Origin: Algoriphagus resistens
GTDB lineage: Bacteria; Bacteroidota; Bacteroidia; Cytophagales; Cyclobacteriaceae
Direction of reading: 5' to 3'
DNA length: 64,000 nt
Assembly: GCF_001442615.1 (NCBI RefSeq)
Contig: NZ_LMXN01000010.1
Location: forward strand, 1 to 64,000
Numbering within the stretch: the first letter of the stretch is position 1; the number at the start of each line of letters is the position of its first letter. The notes beneath the pieces are model-generated. The model saw only the letters and a list, made by a program, of their open reading frames with translations. It was not told the DNA's origin and made no database searches. Shown here piece by piece: positions 1 through 8,938 of this stretch. The position numbers and the translations under genes are program-made.

Positions 1-466
1 GCCCTGCCTGCTTTGAAGGAATGCGTAGCCTGGCCCATTCCGCACCAAATCCTCCATCCCACATACTGCCCGGCTGGAATTGCTCAATAGCTTCATATAA
101 TCGGGGCATAGCTGTACCGGTATCTATCACACCTTCCAAAAAGGTGATGCGAAGGTTATTGAGTGGGATGTCAGACTTTACCTGTAGATAAAACAACATG
201 GGATTCTCTTGAATATCCCTAGAAGCAGAAGAGCCCTCGCTCTCCTGCCCTTGACCGGAGTGATCAACCAAATCAAGAACTTCCGGCAAATTATCGGAGC
301 GGGTCTCCCCGCCCCGATGGGTGTCTCCCAAACCATAGGAGACACTGGGGCGCGACCTATGAAGAAAATCCGCCCCGGGTGAATCAGCAACCTGTGCTGT
401 GAGTGTGCTTGTGGGTACGCATAGGCATAGATATCCCACTAAGCATAGAAGTATGTTTTTTTTCAT
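1..466 (-). CDS. Secreted protein, N-terminal part (runs off the left edge)
   Basis: An open frame starts with ATG at 466-464 and stays open to base 1, so only about 155 residues are visible. It begins MKKNILLCLVGYLCLC and continues to a Thr-Ala-Gln signal-peptidase-I-like site near residue 25, so export across the inner membrane is likely. The mature part is first polar (Gly/Asp/Ser rich), then turns into a globular-looking segment (LQVKSDIPLNNLRITFLEG). I do not recognise the family. Bacteroidota RHS-type or large surface proteins often begin this way, but nothing visible proves it. Confidence 0.6.
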   Translation of the reverse strand, partial: MKKNILLCLVGYLCLCVPTSTLTAQVADSPGADFLHRSRPSVSYGLGDTHRGGETRSDNLPEVLDLVDHSGQGQESEGSSASRDIQENPMLFYLQVKSDIPLNNLRITFLEGVIDTGTAMPRLYEAIEQFQPGSMWDGGFGAEWARLRIPSKQAG

Positions 467-479
467 GCTTTTGATGTTT

Positions 480-765
480 GTATTGCTGGATCCGCCACGG
501 CGAGACAGGTGTCCGGTGTCGGGTGACCGATGTCCGGTGAAAAGAGACCGCAGACCGCAGACGGAAGACCGAAGTGAGTCAGTGCTCCTTGTGGAATTCC
601 GAGTCATTTCGAACGGAGCCTGCGGAGAGAGAAATCTCTAGCTTCTTGACTCTTGACTCTAACCTCTTGGCTCTTGACTCTCCCCTCTTGCTACTTGATA
701 CCTGCTACTTGCTACTTCCCACAAGACATAGTTTTTCCACCTTAGCCTACTTGGCCAACCAGCAA
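480..765. repeat. Low-complexity intergenic repeats with REP-like element
   Basis: This gene-free stretch is built of short imperfect repeats. Around 507-570 the words GTCCGGTG, GACCGATG and AGACCGCAGACCGCAGAC recur. At 599-640 there is GTCATTTCGAACGGAGCC followed by GGAGAGAGAAATCTC, which resembles an interspersed element I associate with Bacteroidota intergenic regions. From 642 to 720 CTCTTGACTC and TTGCTACTTG words are tandemly repeated. It lies just upstream of the secreted-protein start, in its 5' region. No protein is supported here. Confidence 0.5.
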
Positions 766-888
766 TAAATAAATACTAAGAAATGTGTCAGCTCTACCGG
801 CTACTGTGAGCTTGCTGACGTGAGTGTGTGGTAACCGATCTGCTCAGGGATGTGCACCTCCCCTTAATCGGTCTTAAAAGTGAAGCCT

Positions 889-1338
889 TTATATAGGATT
901 CTTAGGTTTCAAAGGATACAGGCGATCTACCGCGGCGATGCCGTGTACCTCTGGAAGGATGTAATAGGTATTCTCTCCAATACTGAGCTGGGGAGAACTA
1001 ACTGACCCGCTTACCAACTGAGCATACCCTCCCACCCTATGGATCCTACAGGATACTGTCTGCAACAGAAAAGGAAGTAAATCAATCATGCTCGTTTTCA
1101 TTAGAAATGAAAAATGGTAAAACGAGTCTTTGAGAATTGGAAAGCTGGCAATTCCAAAAATTGGAAGGGCGAGCAAACTCCAAATTCTAATGCCACTAGG
1201 CTCTGGTAAGCCACCTGTCAATGACAGTCCGCGCATTTCAAAAAGGAGTGCCCGCCCTATTTCTTTGCAAAATAGGAAACGGGACCACTCTTTGAACTCT
1301 CGCGCGGAAAATTTACCAGATTTAGTGGCGAGACTCAT
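889..1338 (-). CDS. Hypothetical protein, doubtful
   Basis: An open frame of about 149 residues from ATG at 1338. It has a hydrophobic middle (RIWSLLALPIFGIASFPIL) and a C-terminus ending DRLYPLKPKNPI. An overlapping frame on the other strand is shorter and more basic. I recognise no family. It sits between the repeat region and a small HTH gene, with no operon partner. It could be a membrane-associated peptide or a chance frame. Confidence 0.28.
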   Translation of the reverse strand: MSLATKSGKFSAREFKEWSRFLFCKEIGRALLFEMRGLSLTGGLPEPSGIRIWSLLALPIFGIASFPILKDSFYHFSFLMKTSMIDLLPFLLQTVSCRIHRVGGYAQLVSGSVSSPQLSIGENTYYILPEVHGIAAVDRLYPLKPKNPI

Positions 1339-1510
1339 TGAGCAGTCCTTCAAAAGAAGTTCTGCATTTTAATTAGTGTTTACTTATATCGATTTTCAAC
1401 TAATTTATATGAAGCCAAATATATAACTATATTATCATTTTGCAAATTTAAATTCCTATTTTGAAAATATTTCTTCTGAAAATAAAGTGATAACCCCAGT
1501 TTCGCTCCTA

Positions 1511-1810
1511 ATGAAATCAAGGGGATCAAAAAATTCAGTAAACGAGTTCAAACTCATTGAAGAGTTTGAAGGGATTGGAGCACTTTTTAACCAAGGCTCG
1601 ATAGTTAGTTTGTCTAGACTTCAAGAACATCAACCGACTAACTTATCTAAAGCCCTTCAAATGGGATTTAATACATACACTGATAAACTAAGGAATCCTG
1701 AGCGGTTTTCTCTAGAGGACATTATCAAGCTGGCTATAGTAATTGGAACTGACTATCGGAAGATTCTTGAGGTCATTCAGCAAGAGATTAAAGAAAAATT
1801 CAAAGTTTAG
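1511..1810 (+). CDS. Small HTH/XRE-like DNA-binding protein
   Basis: A 99-residue protein from ATG 1511; a GTG at 1487 would add eight residues. The C-terminal half reads as the helical layout of short Bacteroidota XRE-like regulators: NPERFSLEDIIKLAIVIGTD matches the usual 'dPerFsl.dl.kLa.llg.d' third and fourth helices, and the preceding QEHQPTNLSKALQMGFNTY would carry the recognition helix. It is convergent with the HEPN-Gabija operon. It could regulate that cluster or its own promoter in the AT-rich region 1380-1480. Function is inferred from local pattern only. Confidence 0.55.
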   Translation: MKSRGSKNSVNEFKLIEEFEGIGALFNQGSIVSLSRLQEHQPTNLSKALQMGFNTYTDKLRNPERFSLEDIIKLAIVIGTDYRKILEVIQQEIKEKFKV

Positions 1811-1921
1811 TAATTATGTCACTCTATATTTCCCATTTAGATATGGCTGAATCTGAAAGTTGAGATAGCCCAGAGAAGAGGTCTGTGATTACTGAGGAGG
1901 GGAAAGGGGTGATTTGAAATA

Positions 1922-2665
1922 TCACATTGCCGAACTATATGGTTTCTCTAACGGAAATTTTTTCCCGAGTTCAAGTTTTAATTCAGTGTAAAACGAGTAA
2001 AGATTTTCAATGCCTGTCTTAAGTTTATCAACTCTTTTATCATAGTCAATCGCCTTACGTTTAAAAGAACCGTATCTCTTACCATCCTCGGATATTGAGC
2101 TTCGAAAATCGTTAGTGGTTTTTGGAAATCTATGTGCCATTGAATTTCTCAAATCATTAATCTCCTTTAAATTATTTGAGGCAGTGATCAATATATCCTT
2201 AATTTTTAAATCTTCAATCTTCGAAATCACACTTGTACCCCACCGAACATCAAATTCAGAACTGAACTTTTCAATGAATGCCAAATTGATAATTTGCAAA
2301 ATAACATCACGGGCTGAGATCAAATAATACATCGTAGTTTCAAAATAAAACTCAAATTGATTCAAATGAATCACCTTTTCTTCACTCTTAAATTCCTGAT
2401 CTGTTTGAGCTATTCCTCTGTTGAAATTCACTAGAGTATTTACATATGACTGTCGTAAATTCCATATTTTAGTGTTTAGAACTAGGTCCCAGTGATAAAG
2501 ATTTTGAATCTGATGAACTTCTTTAATAGATTTTTCTCCTCCTAACAAAAGAGTAATGTCCTTAATAAAGGAAAATCCAAATCCCCCCATTTCAGGAAAA
2601 GTCCTAGAAACCTTCAACCACTCTTCATTTGTTGGGTATTTATAGTTTTCCATTCTTAGTATCAT
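1922..2665 (-). CDS. HEPN-domain protein (Cthe_2314-like), third gene of Gabija operon
   Basis: A 247-residue, mostly helical protein. Near residues 172-182 it has DLRNSMAHRF, an R-x4-H HEPN signature; in HEPN RNases this Arg/His pair forms the active site. The layout resembles the Cthe_2314-like HEPN group (family recall, moderate). It starts 9 bases after the gajB stop and is certainly cotranscribed with it. HEPN proteins commonly act as ribonucleases in abortive-infection systems, so it may add an RNA-cleaving effector or an accessory subunit to Gabija. A second in-frame Met (MENYKY, at 2653) is an alternative start. Confidence 0.6.
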   Translation of the reverse strand: MILRMENYKYPTNEEWLKVSRTFPEMGGFGFSFIKDITLLLGGEKSIKEVHQIQNLYHWDLVLNTKIWNLRQSYVNTLVNFNRGIAQTDQEFKSEEKVIHLNQFEFYFETTMYYLISARDVILQIINLAFIEKFSSEFDVRWGTSVISKIEDLKIKDILITASNNLKEINDLRNSMAHRFPKTTNDFRSSISEDGKRYGSFKRKAIDYDKRVDKLKTGIENLYSFYTELKLELGKKFPLEKPYSSAM

Positions 2666-2674
2666 AGCCTTCGC

Positions 2675-4531
2675 TTATTCATTAAGAGCTCTCTCATGTA
2701 TTCCAACAATTCCTGATTTTTCCAATTCATCAAATATAACCTCGATATTAGTCATGGCTTGGGGACGCATACCAAATCTTAATTCACGTTGTTGACTGAA
2801 TGTAAACACTACTCTTTCTTTTGCTCTAGAAAGAGCTACAAAGAATGCACATTTATCTTCATCAGGTTGCCTCTGAAACGACCAAAACGCACCATCTTCC
2901 AATCCAACAAATATTATTGTATGGTATTCAAGACCTTTGCTTTTATGAATTGTCATTACCGGAATGGTGTCCTTTCCTAACAGCATATCTAAGGCAGTAA
3001 TCAAGCTATTTGAACTTTGGTAATTTCTGATTAACTCATCTTCAACCTCCTTTATATATGAATCTAAAATTGATAAGTTTCTATAAGTTGGAAAAAAAGC
3101 TCTTATCCGATCTCTACCAGCGAAATCAACTATCTCAACAATCATTTCCCTTATCAGATCATCATTTAATGTTGATGTTGCTTTGCGATTCTTAAGCTTT
3201 CTAATAAATCCGGATAAAGAAACTTCCAATTTCAATAACTGATCGTCTTCGAATTCTGAGTGAATGTTACTAAGGAAACCAAATACAATTTGTCTAGCGG
3301 AATTATCTTTTGGCTCGAAAATAGCGTATAACGTATTAATTATATAAAGACAAACTTCTTGGGTGAGTATATCCTGAAATCTATTTTCATCACGGGCTTT
3401 TAATCCATTTTGATTAAAATATTCAATTATATTCCCTGCATATAATGGTAACTGCTGCTTTACTAGGATGCATATATCTCTTGGATTTAAGCCATCCGTT
3501 GTGACCCAATGATTCACCTCTTGAAACAAGATTCGCATTTCAGCGTCAGGATTTTCAAATATCCAAACTGAGCATTCTCCTTGATCGGGATGCCATTTAG
3601 GCGAAGGTGTTGCAATGTCGGTTTTACCGAGCAAATGTTCTGTGAGATGATTTAATAGACTAACTAATCTTGGCGCACAGCGAAAGTTCATTGTAAGCGG
3701 TACACGAGTAGCCATAGTGTCAGCAATAAAATCATCAAAGACCGAATCTTGTGCTCCCGCCCATAGCATTATTCTCTGCTTGTCATCTCCTACAGCGGTA
3801 AAATAACTATTGCTATGTAAAAAGCAGCTTTTAAAAAGGTCATATTGAATTCCAGTTGTATCTTGAAACTCATCCAAAAAAACATGTTGATAAGTTTTTT
3901 GTAGATATTGTTTGATTTTGGGATTGGCATTAATGATATACTCCGCCAACCTCATAATCATCTTGAATGTCAATTTTGATGGAGGCATTGCCAACATCTT
4001 TTCCCATACCTGATTTCTGACACGTTCTCCTGGCGTATTACTGCTATGCGGAAATTTAGCATCGTGCAAAGACCAAATTGCATCTCGACTTGTCATGTTG
4101 AAATAATCAATGTCCTCGGACTTGTAAAAATCTAGAACAGTCTGATCCTGAATTACAATATCATAATCAGCACTGACCTTATACCCATTTGGCAACCCTT
4201 CTTTAAATCTGTCCAATATCTGCTTAGCGAAGGAATCAAAAGTTAGTGATTCAAATCTTTTGGATAGTTCATCTCCGCACCGTTTCTGAACCCTTTCCTT
4301 CAAATTAAATGCAGCATCTCGCTTGAAGCTTATTGCTAAAATCTTGTATGGGTAAGGACAGGTATTGGTCTGGAGAAGGAAAGAAGCCTTTTGCGCTAGC
4401 AATTCTGTCTTCCCTGCTCCAGGACCTGCAACTACCAAGGTATTTTCTGACGTTTTTGCTATATCAAGGGCATTCGATTCAAGAGTCATATCGTCTGCTG
4501 GTTCCCACATTTCTGGTTTAATTCTCTTCAT
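2675..4531 (-). CDS. gajB: Gabija protein GajB, UvrD/Rep-like SF1 helicase
   Basis: A 618-residue superfamily 1 helicase. Walker A is VAGPGAGKTELLA near residue 34; Walker B is VFLDEFQDTTGIQ near 217; then GDDKQRIMLWAGA, MTIHKSKGLEY near 526 and FFVALSRAKERVVF near 560. GajB is the helicase-like partner of the GajA nuclease in the Gabija anti-phage system, where nucleotide/DNA status gates GajA cutting. It lies 10 bases downstream of gajA, the standard order. It is longer than the Bacillus reference GajB (about 490 residues by recall), which is common among diverged members. Identification rests on the fold plus its partner. Confidence 0.87.
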   Translation of the reverse strand: MKRIKPEMWEPADDMTLESNALDIAKTSENTLVVAGPGAGKTELLAQKASFLLQTNTCPYPYKILAISFKRDAAFNLKERVQKRCGDELSKRFESLTFDSFAKQILDRFKEGLPNGYKVSADYDIVIQDQTVLDFYKSEDIDYFNMTSRDAIWSLHDAKFPHSSNTPGERVRNQVWEKMLAMPPSKLTFKMIMRLAEYIINANPKIKQYLQKTYQHVFLDEFQDTTGIQYDLFKSCFLHSNSYFTAVGDDKQRIMLWAGAQDSVFDDFIADTMATRVPLTMNFRCAPRLVSLLNHLTEHLLGKTDIATPSPKWHPDQGECSVWIFENPDAEMRILFQEVNHWVTTDGLNPRDICILVKQQLPLYAGNIIEYFNQNGLKARDENRFQDILTQEVCLYIINTLYAIFEPKDNSARQIVFGFLSNIHSEFEDDQLLKLEVSLSGFIRKLKNRKATSTLNDDLIREMIVEIVDFAGRDRIRAFFPTYRNLSILDSYIKEVEDELIRNYQSSNSLITALDMLLGKDTIPVMTIHKSKGLEYHTIIFVGLEDGAFWSFQRQPDEDKCAFFVALSRAKERVVFTFSQQRELRFGMRPQAMTNIEVIFDELEKSGIVGIHERALNE

Positions 4532-4541
4532 TCTTCTAGAC

Positions 4542-6536
4542 TTAATTCACAATTGACGAGATTCGACGAAAGATTTCTGAAAAAACTGGAGGCAAATCAT
4601 CTTCTATTTCCTTATCGCTCATGGAGGACAAAACCTGAATGTGCGTAGCAGGTTTCCCCCTACCTAAGAAATGATAATTGTACCAAATCATAAGCTCTCT
4701 TTCTTCTTCTGAATATGTTTCACCGGTAGCTTTTTCTGATTTTAGCGTAGCACAAACAGCAGTTTTTACTTTTTCTTTAAATTCACCCAACTCTTTAACT
4801 TTGTCCGGAATTCTTGGGCCTCCTCCCTTAGGAACAGCTTTTTTATAATGCTCAGGATAATGCGTTAACATCAAGAAATCTAGGTCTAAGGGACTGGAAT
4901 AAAAAATGTTATGGTCTTTCAAATAATCAACCCATCCATTTAGTTCGTCAATAGAATTTTCTCCTGCCAAGCTCCAACTATGCATTCCATCTAGATCTTC
5001 ATCTGAAAGTACATTATCATCTACTAATTTTAATAGCTCATTTTTATCTATTCCAATATTGACAAGTTGTTTTAGCGCATACTGCACGCGTCCCCAACCA
5101 CCGCCTTCTCTTTCTATATCCAAATCAAGTAGTGTAATGTAGGGTATGTGCAGCACATTTAACAATTTCCAAATATGATTAACAAAACGATGACCTAGAG
5201 GAGCAAACGTCATAATATTGTCATCAAAATCGACATTCATAACACTCATCAATCTATTGAAAATAACCTCTTCACTATCTCCTTCTCCAATAACAACCAA
5301 TCTAGCAAAGTAGATTTCTGGATAATTATGAACCGCTTCTTTGATATATTTATAAGCTTCGTTCGTTTTTTCTGGAAGAAGTATTGCATTAACTTCTGTC
5401 TCATATTTTTCAGTTATTCTGAAATGAAAAATGGTCTCGGGTTCCAATCTTTTGACTATTGCTGAAGTGTGAGATGAAAGGAAAACTTGAGAATTTTCTT
5501 TTTCAGAAATAGTTTTTAGAATTTTAATAACCCTTCCAAGCAATTGGGGGGCAATATGATTTTCAGGTTCTTCTATTGCCAGAATTGTGAGAAGTGGTCT
5601 ACTCGTACCTATGGTTTCTGTTTCTTCTGTTTCTGCGAGTTTTTCTTCTACATCCAAAAGAGAGCAAACTAAGGTTAGATAAAACATTGAGCGGTATCCT
5701 TCCCCTAGTTCATCAATCCCGAAAGATTTATGAGTACCTGTCGGGTTAAAGAATATTTCCAACTTTTTGAGGATGGAATCAAAATCACTACCACCAAAAC
5801 CAAGCGTTGCATCTCTGTAACGCTCGTCTTTATGGAATTTTTGCCAAAATTCAGTAATTGATGCCTGTACCGTATTAAATTCTGGTAATCCCTTAAAGGA
5901 ACCATTAATCTCCTCAATTTTTTCATCAAATTCGTGCTTGAATTGATCACTCGACTTAATTTTTCGAAGAACCCTGTGCATGATACTGCCTGAGGCATAC
6001 TTCAATTGTTCCGCAGGTTTCCTAATTGCAGGGACATAAAGAATCTGAATTAGACTTCTGAGATGATTCGGAAAAGGCTTTTTACTATCCTCCTGTTCTT
6101 GCGCACCTTCAGGTTTACTAATAAAGTGGGTTCTAACTTCTATCTCCCCTTGTGGAACAATTTCCGATTTCTTCCAAGTTGCATCCAGTCTAATTCGAAT
6201 GTAAAGATCACCGAACAAGTCATCTACAACCATATTGGAAAAGAAATGTGGAACAGCTTCTTGCTCTTCCTCTGAAAAGTCCATCCTCACTTCTATAGAA
6301 AGTTCTCTTTCTGATATCTCTTCGAAGTTTTCATCTTTTCCAATATGAAAGTCTTGTCTGGTAATTTCTCGTTCTGATAAGGAAGATCCGAAAAGCTTTC
6401 TTAGCGCTTCAAGTGCTGCGGTTTTTCCTGCACTATTCAAACCAATAAAGGCAGCCAGTTTCTCCTTAAAAGCTATTTCAACTTCATTTGGGCCAAATGA
6501 TCTAAAGCCCTTTATTTTTATATTAGATATCCTCAT
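4542..6536 (-). CDS. gajA: Gabija protein GajA, OLD-family ATPase/TOPRIM nuclease
   Basis: A 664-residue protein counted from ATG 6536 (MRISNIKIKGFRSFG), the usual start of AAA_15/OLD proteins; an upstream start would add eight hydrophobic residues. Walker A is FIGLNSAGKTAA; Walker B is LTILAIEEPENHI, followed by the H-switch SSHTSAIV. The C-terminal TOPRIM domain shows VIGEGDSEEVIF and then LLDLDIEREGGG, the Glu and DxD residues that bind metal. GajA oligomers nick and cut phage DNA when nucleotide pools fall. It is the first gene of a three-gene operon with gajB and the HEPN gene. The OLD-TOPRIM plus UvrD pairing makes Gabija the best call. Confidence 0.9.
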   Translation of the reverse strand: MRISNIKIKGFRSFGPNEVEIAFKEKLAAFIGLNSAGKTAALEALRKLFGSSLSEREITRQDFHIGKDENFEEISERELSIEVRMDFSEEEQEAVPHFFSNMVVDDLFGDLYIRIRLDATWKKSEIVPQGEIEVRTHFISKPEGAQEQEDSKKPFPNHLRSLIQILYVPAIRKPAEQLKYASGSIMHRVLRKIKSSDQFKHEFDEKIEEINGSFKGLPEFNTVQASITEFWQKFHKDERYRDATLGFGGSDFDSILKKLEIFFNPTGTHKSFGIDELGEGYRSMFYLTLVCSLLDVEEKLAETEETETIGTSRPLLTILAIEEPENHIAPQLLGRVIKILKTISEKENSQVFLSSHTSAIVKRLEPETIFHFRITEKYETEVNAILLPEKTNEAYKYIKEAVHNYPEIYFARLVVIGEGDSEEVIFNRLMSVMNVDFDDNIMTFAPLGHRFVNHIWKLLNVLHIPYITLLDLDIEREGGGWGRVQYALKQLVNIGIDKNELLKLVDDNVLSDEDLDGMHSWSLAGENSIDELNGWVDYLKDHNIFYSSPLDLDFLMLTHYPEHYKKAVPKGGGPRIPDKVKELGEFKEKVKTAVCATLKSEKATGETYSEEERELMIWYNYHFLGRGKPATHIQVLSSMSDKEIEDDLPPVFSEIFRRISSIVN

Positions 6537-6686
6537 AAATATTGCTACTATTTTTAACAATGAGAAAATTTGCTTTTGTATATGATAATTAATACACTTA
6601 AAAACTGAAATTATAATTTAAAGACGCACAAATGAAAAATTAAAAACATTAATTGTATTCTATGTACACATGTTGTCCAAAATTCC

Positions 6687-7649
6687 TTATTCAGCTACTA
6701 AATCAAATTCAGCCTTTCTGTCACTTTCATAGTCTAAATCAGTTAAGTTGGACTTTAGATAATCATCATTTAATATTCCAATTATTATCACTTTAGATAC
6801 ATCTGTATCTAAAACTATTCTGTCAGCCGCTTCATTAAATCTAATCTTCAGACTCAATTTAGTGTGATTTCCAATGAAATCGATAATTCGTGCCTTAGCT
6901 AATTGTAAAACAGGTGATTCAGGATTAATCCTTAGAACCCGTTTCGCATATTTAACATTCTCAACAAATAAAATTAATTCATTAAGGTTTTCAATCAAAT
7001 CAAGCCCTCCAATTAATTGGATTTTTTCTCTTGCTTGATTTTTAATTATTTCCTTAAACCCATATGCCGCTGACAAGGTATTAATGTTATTGACCACAAG
7101 TTTGTCTTCTGCATAAATAAAGTCAATAGAATTATTAATCTGCAAGATATTGGAGTTAAGTTTTTCAAATCGATTACCAATTGGCACTAATCCTAACATC
7201 TTATCTTGTCGAACAATTGTAATAGGATAAACATGTTTAAAAATTGTAAAATAATTATCCTCATTTCCAATTGTTATTAGAATTGCTTTAATGGATTCCA
7301 AATCGTCATTATTAAAAGAAAATTCATCATAGTCAGCCCAAGTATCGAAGTCTTGAAGAATACTTAATTTTGTTGGAAACTCTTCGATATCATAATAAAA
7401 TGCGCAATTACTAGTTTCAAGAGCAGTTGATATATTTGAAAAGCTTAATTCTTCATTGTTAAAAAACTTTCTATTTATAGTTTCCTTAAATATCTCCTTT
7501 AAATCATTAGCCAATTCATCGGAAACATCTGCCAATAATAAACTTTGAGTATCATCATCATTTTTCTTAACTAAATGAACCCTTACACCAACAGGTTGAT
7601 CATCACTATTGACAATGTTCAACAATTCTTTAAGCTCGTTTAATTCCAT
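6687..7649 (-). CDS. kwaB: Kiwa protein KwaB (DUF4868)
   Basis: A 320-residue soluble protein from ATG 7649 (MELNELKELLNIVNSDD); a start further upstream would lie wholly inside kwaA. It has the DUF4868 look: an N-terminal VRVHLVKKNDDD strand, a long middle with YDIEEFPTKLSIL, and the C-terminal conserved stretch with KAEFDL near the end. KwaB binds DNA and works with membrane KwaA in the Kiwa anti-phage system. Its first 20 bases overlap the end of kwaA, indicating translational coupling. The assignment comes from family recall plus the diagnostic partner. Confidence 0.8.
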   Translation of the reverse strand: MELNELKELLNIVNSDDQPVGVRVHLVKKNDDDTQSLLLADVSDELANDLKEIFKETINRKFFNNEELSFSNISTALETSNCAFYYDIEEFPTKLSILQDFDTWADYDEFSFNNDDLESIKAILITIGNEDNYFTIFKHVYPITIVRQDKMLGLVPIGNRFEKLNSNILQINNSIDFIYAEDKLVVNNINTLSAAYGFKEIIKNQAREKIQLIGGLDLIENLNELILFVENVKYAKRVLRINPESPVLQLAKARIIDFIGNHTKLSLKIRFNEAADRIVLDTDVSKVIIIGILNDDYLKSNLTDLDYESDRKAEFDLVAE

Positions 7650-8220
7650 TCTTTTTTGATTTAATTGCAAAATAAATATTATCACTTATAAGTTTATGCT
7701 CAACCCAATCTTGCTCCTGAATAACATCTCTTGAAATAATAACAATATTTCCTTTATTAAACGTTTTAGTCTTATAAATATGATATCCAAGTATTGCTAA
7801 AGTAGGATTATTGTAAAACATATTAGTTTTTACATAAATCATACCTATAACAATTAATACAAGAAAAAACATTAATCCATTTCTATCTTCCGATAGATTA
7901 AAGTCTAAATCGAAACTCAATAAAGGAATCACATATGTAACTAAAAAAGTTAAATGTTCCCAATTTATATTTTCAATTTCTTCAATTTTTTCAGGAAGAG
8001 ATTTTGCTCCTTTAATAATATACTTAAATCGATAATAAAACCAAAATCCAGCCACAATAAAAATTATGCAAATTATCGGGATTACATTTTGAAGTAATAA
8101 TTCATTTAGACCGATAAACTGGCAGTTATCAAAGCAAATTGGAATTTGAATTTTATTCACAAATAAAAGTGCAAATAATAACCAGAGGGACAATATGTAT
8201 AACTGGATCTTTAATTTCAT
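7630..8220 (-). CDS. kwaA: Kiwa protein KwaA, membrane component
   Basis: A 196-residue integral membrane protein. Hydrophobic segments lie near residues 5-22 (LYILSLWLLFALLFV), 44-63 (VIPIICIIFIVAGFWFYY), 90-102 and 115-130 (LMFFLVLIVIGMIYV), four in total as in KwaA. After the last one comes NNPTLAILGYHIY, a signature I associate with KwaA, then a short soluble tail. KwaA sits in the inner membrane and is thought to sense infection and recruit KwaB. It is the first gene of the kwaA-kwaB pair, about 1.5 kb upstream of Gabija in the same orientation. Confidence 0.8.
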   Translation of the reverse strand: MKLKIQLYILSLWLLFALLFVNKIQIPICFDNCQFIGLNELLLQNVIPIICIIFIVAGFWFYYRFKYIIKGAKSLPEKIEEIENINWEHLTFLVTYVIPLLSFDLDFNLSEDRNGLMFFLVLIVIGMIYVKTNMFYNNPTLAILGYHIYKTKTFNKGNIVIISRDVIQEQDWVEHKLISDNIYFAIKSKKNGIKRA

Positions 8221-8379
8221 TAGTTTTCAAACAGTCGGTAACAAGTTATGACCTGAATTACGATTATTTTTTGATATTTATGAATTATTACTGCCTAAAC
8301 ACTACCTTTGTAAATAGTATTAGACAGTACTTTTTCTAATTTTCACCAACTTTTATTCCTCTATATTTGGCTTATCATT

Positions 8380-8735
8380 TATTCTAATCACCTGTCTGGA
8401 TATGGTCACATCGGTAGTCGAGACTGGGTGAGTTTAACTTCACCCTTCTATATTTAGCAATTTGCAATTGGATGTTCTACCTCATCCCCTCCTTCTTCCT
8501 GCAATCCTGCGGGCTAGGCATTTAGGAGAAGGCGGGCATATGATGATATTATTCAAGCTGGTGCTTCCACTAGAATGAAGGGTTCTCCGGATTTACGCCC
8601 GGATGGGTGATAAAAGTTGGTGTAGTAGTTCTCTACTAAAAGATTACTGCAAGAAAAAGGAAAAATCGGAAATTTATATACCCTATACAGGGTATATTTT
8701 GGGTGAAAGCCAGAAAGTTATTCACATTTTACGTG
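8380..8735. repeat. R1 interspersed repeat, copy a
   Basis: The first of at least six copies of a structured intergenic repeat. Recognisable modules are GCAATTTGCAATTGG (8456-8470), a pyrimidine-rich CTACCTCATCCCCTCC, TCTCCGGATTTACGCCCGGA (8582-8601), and the palindrome ATACCCTATACAGGGTAT (8678-8695) followed by a T-rich run. The last of these would form an intrinsic-terminator-like hairpin in plus orientation. It fills the space between kwaA and the nuclease-ImmA gene. Small frames inside it are not supported. Confidence 0.7.
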
Positions 8736-8938
8736 GGATAACCCAGAATTGTTGGGGTTGGGGACAGACGGTGGTGGGATTGCTCTCTTTAAGCTGTGAC
8801 AAAAAGGCTTCCAGAGTATGCTGAGAAACCTGAGAAATTCCATGTTGCTGCATATATCCTGGAATATGGTGGTGTGAGACCTGTGCCATAGTGCAGGCGC
8901 ACCTAGTCAAATTAACGGTTGCTGAGGCCGTCTATTCG

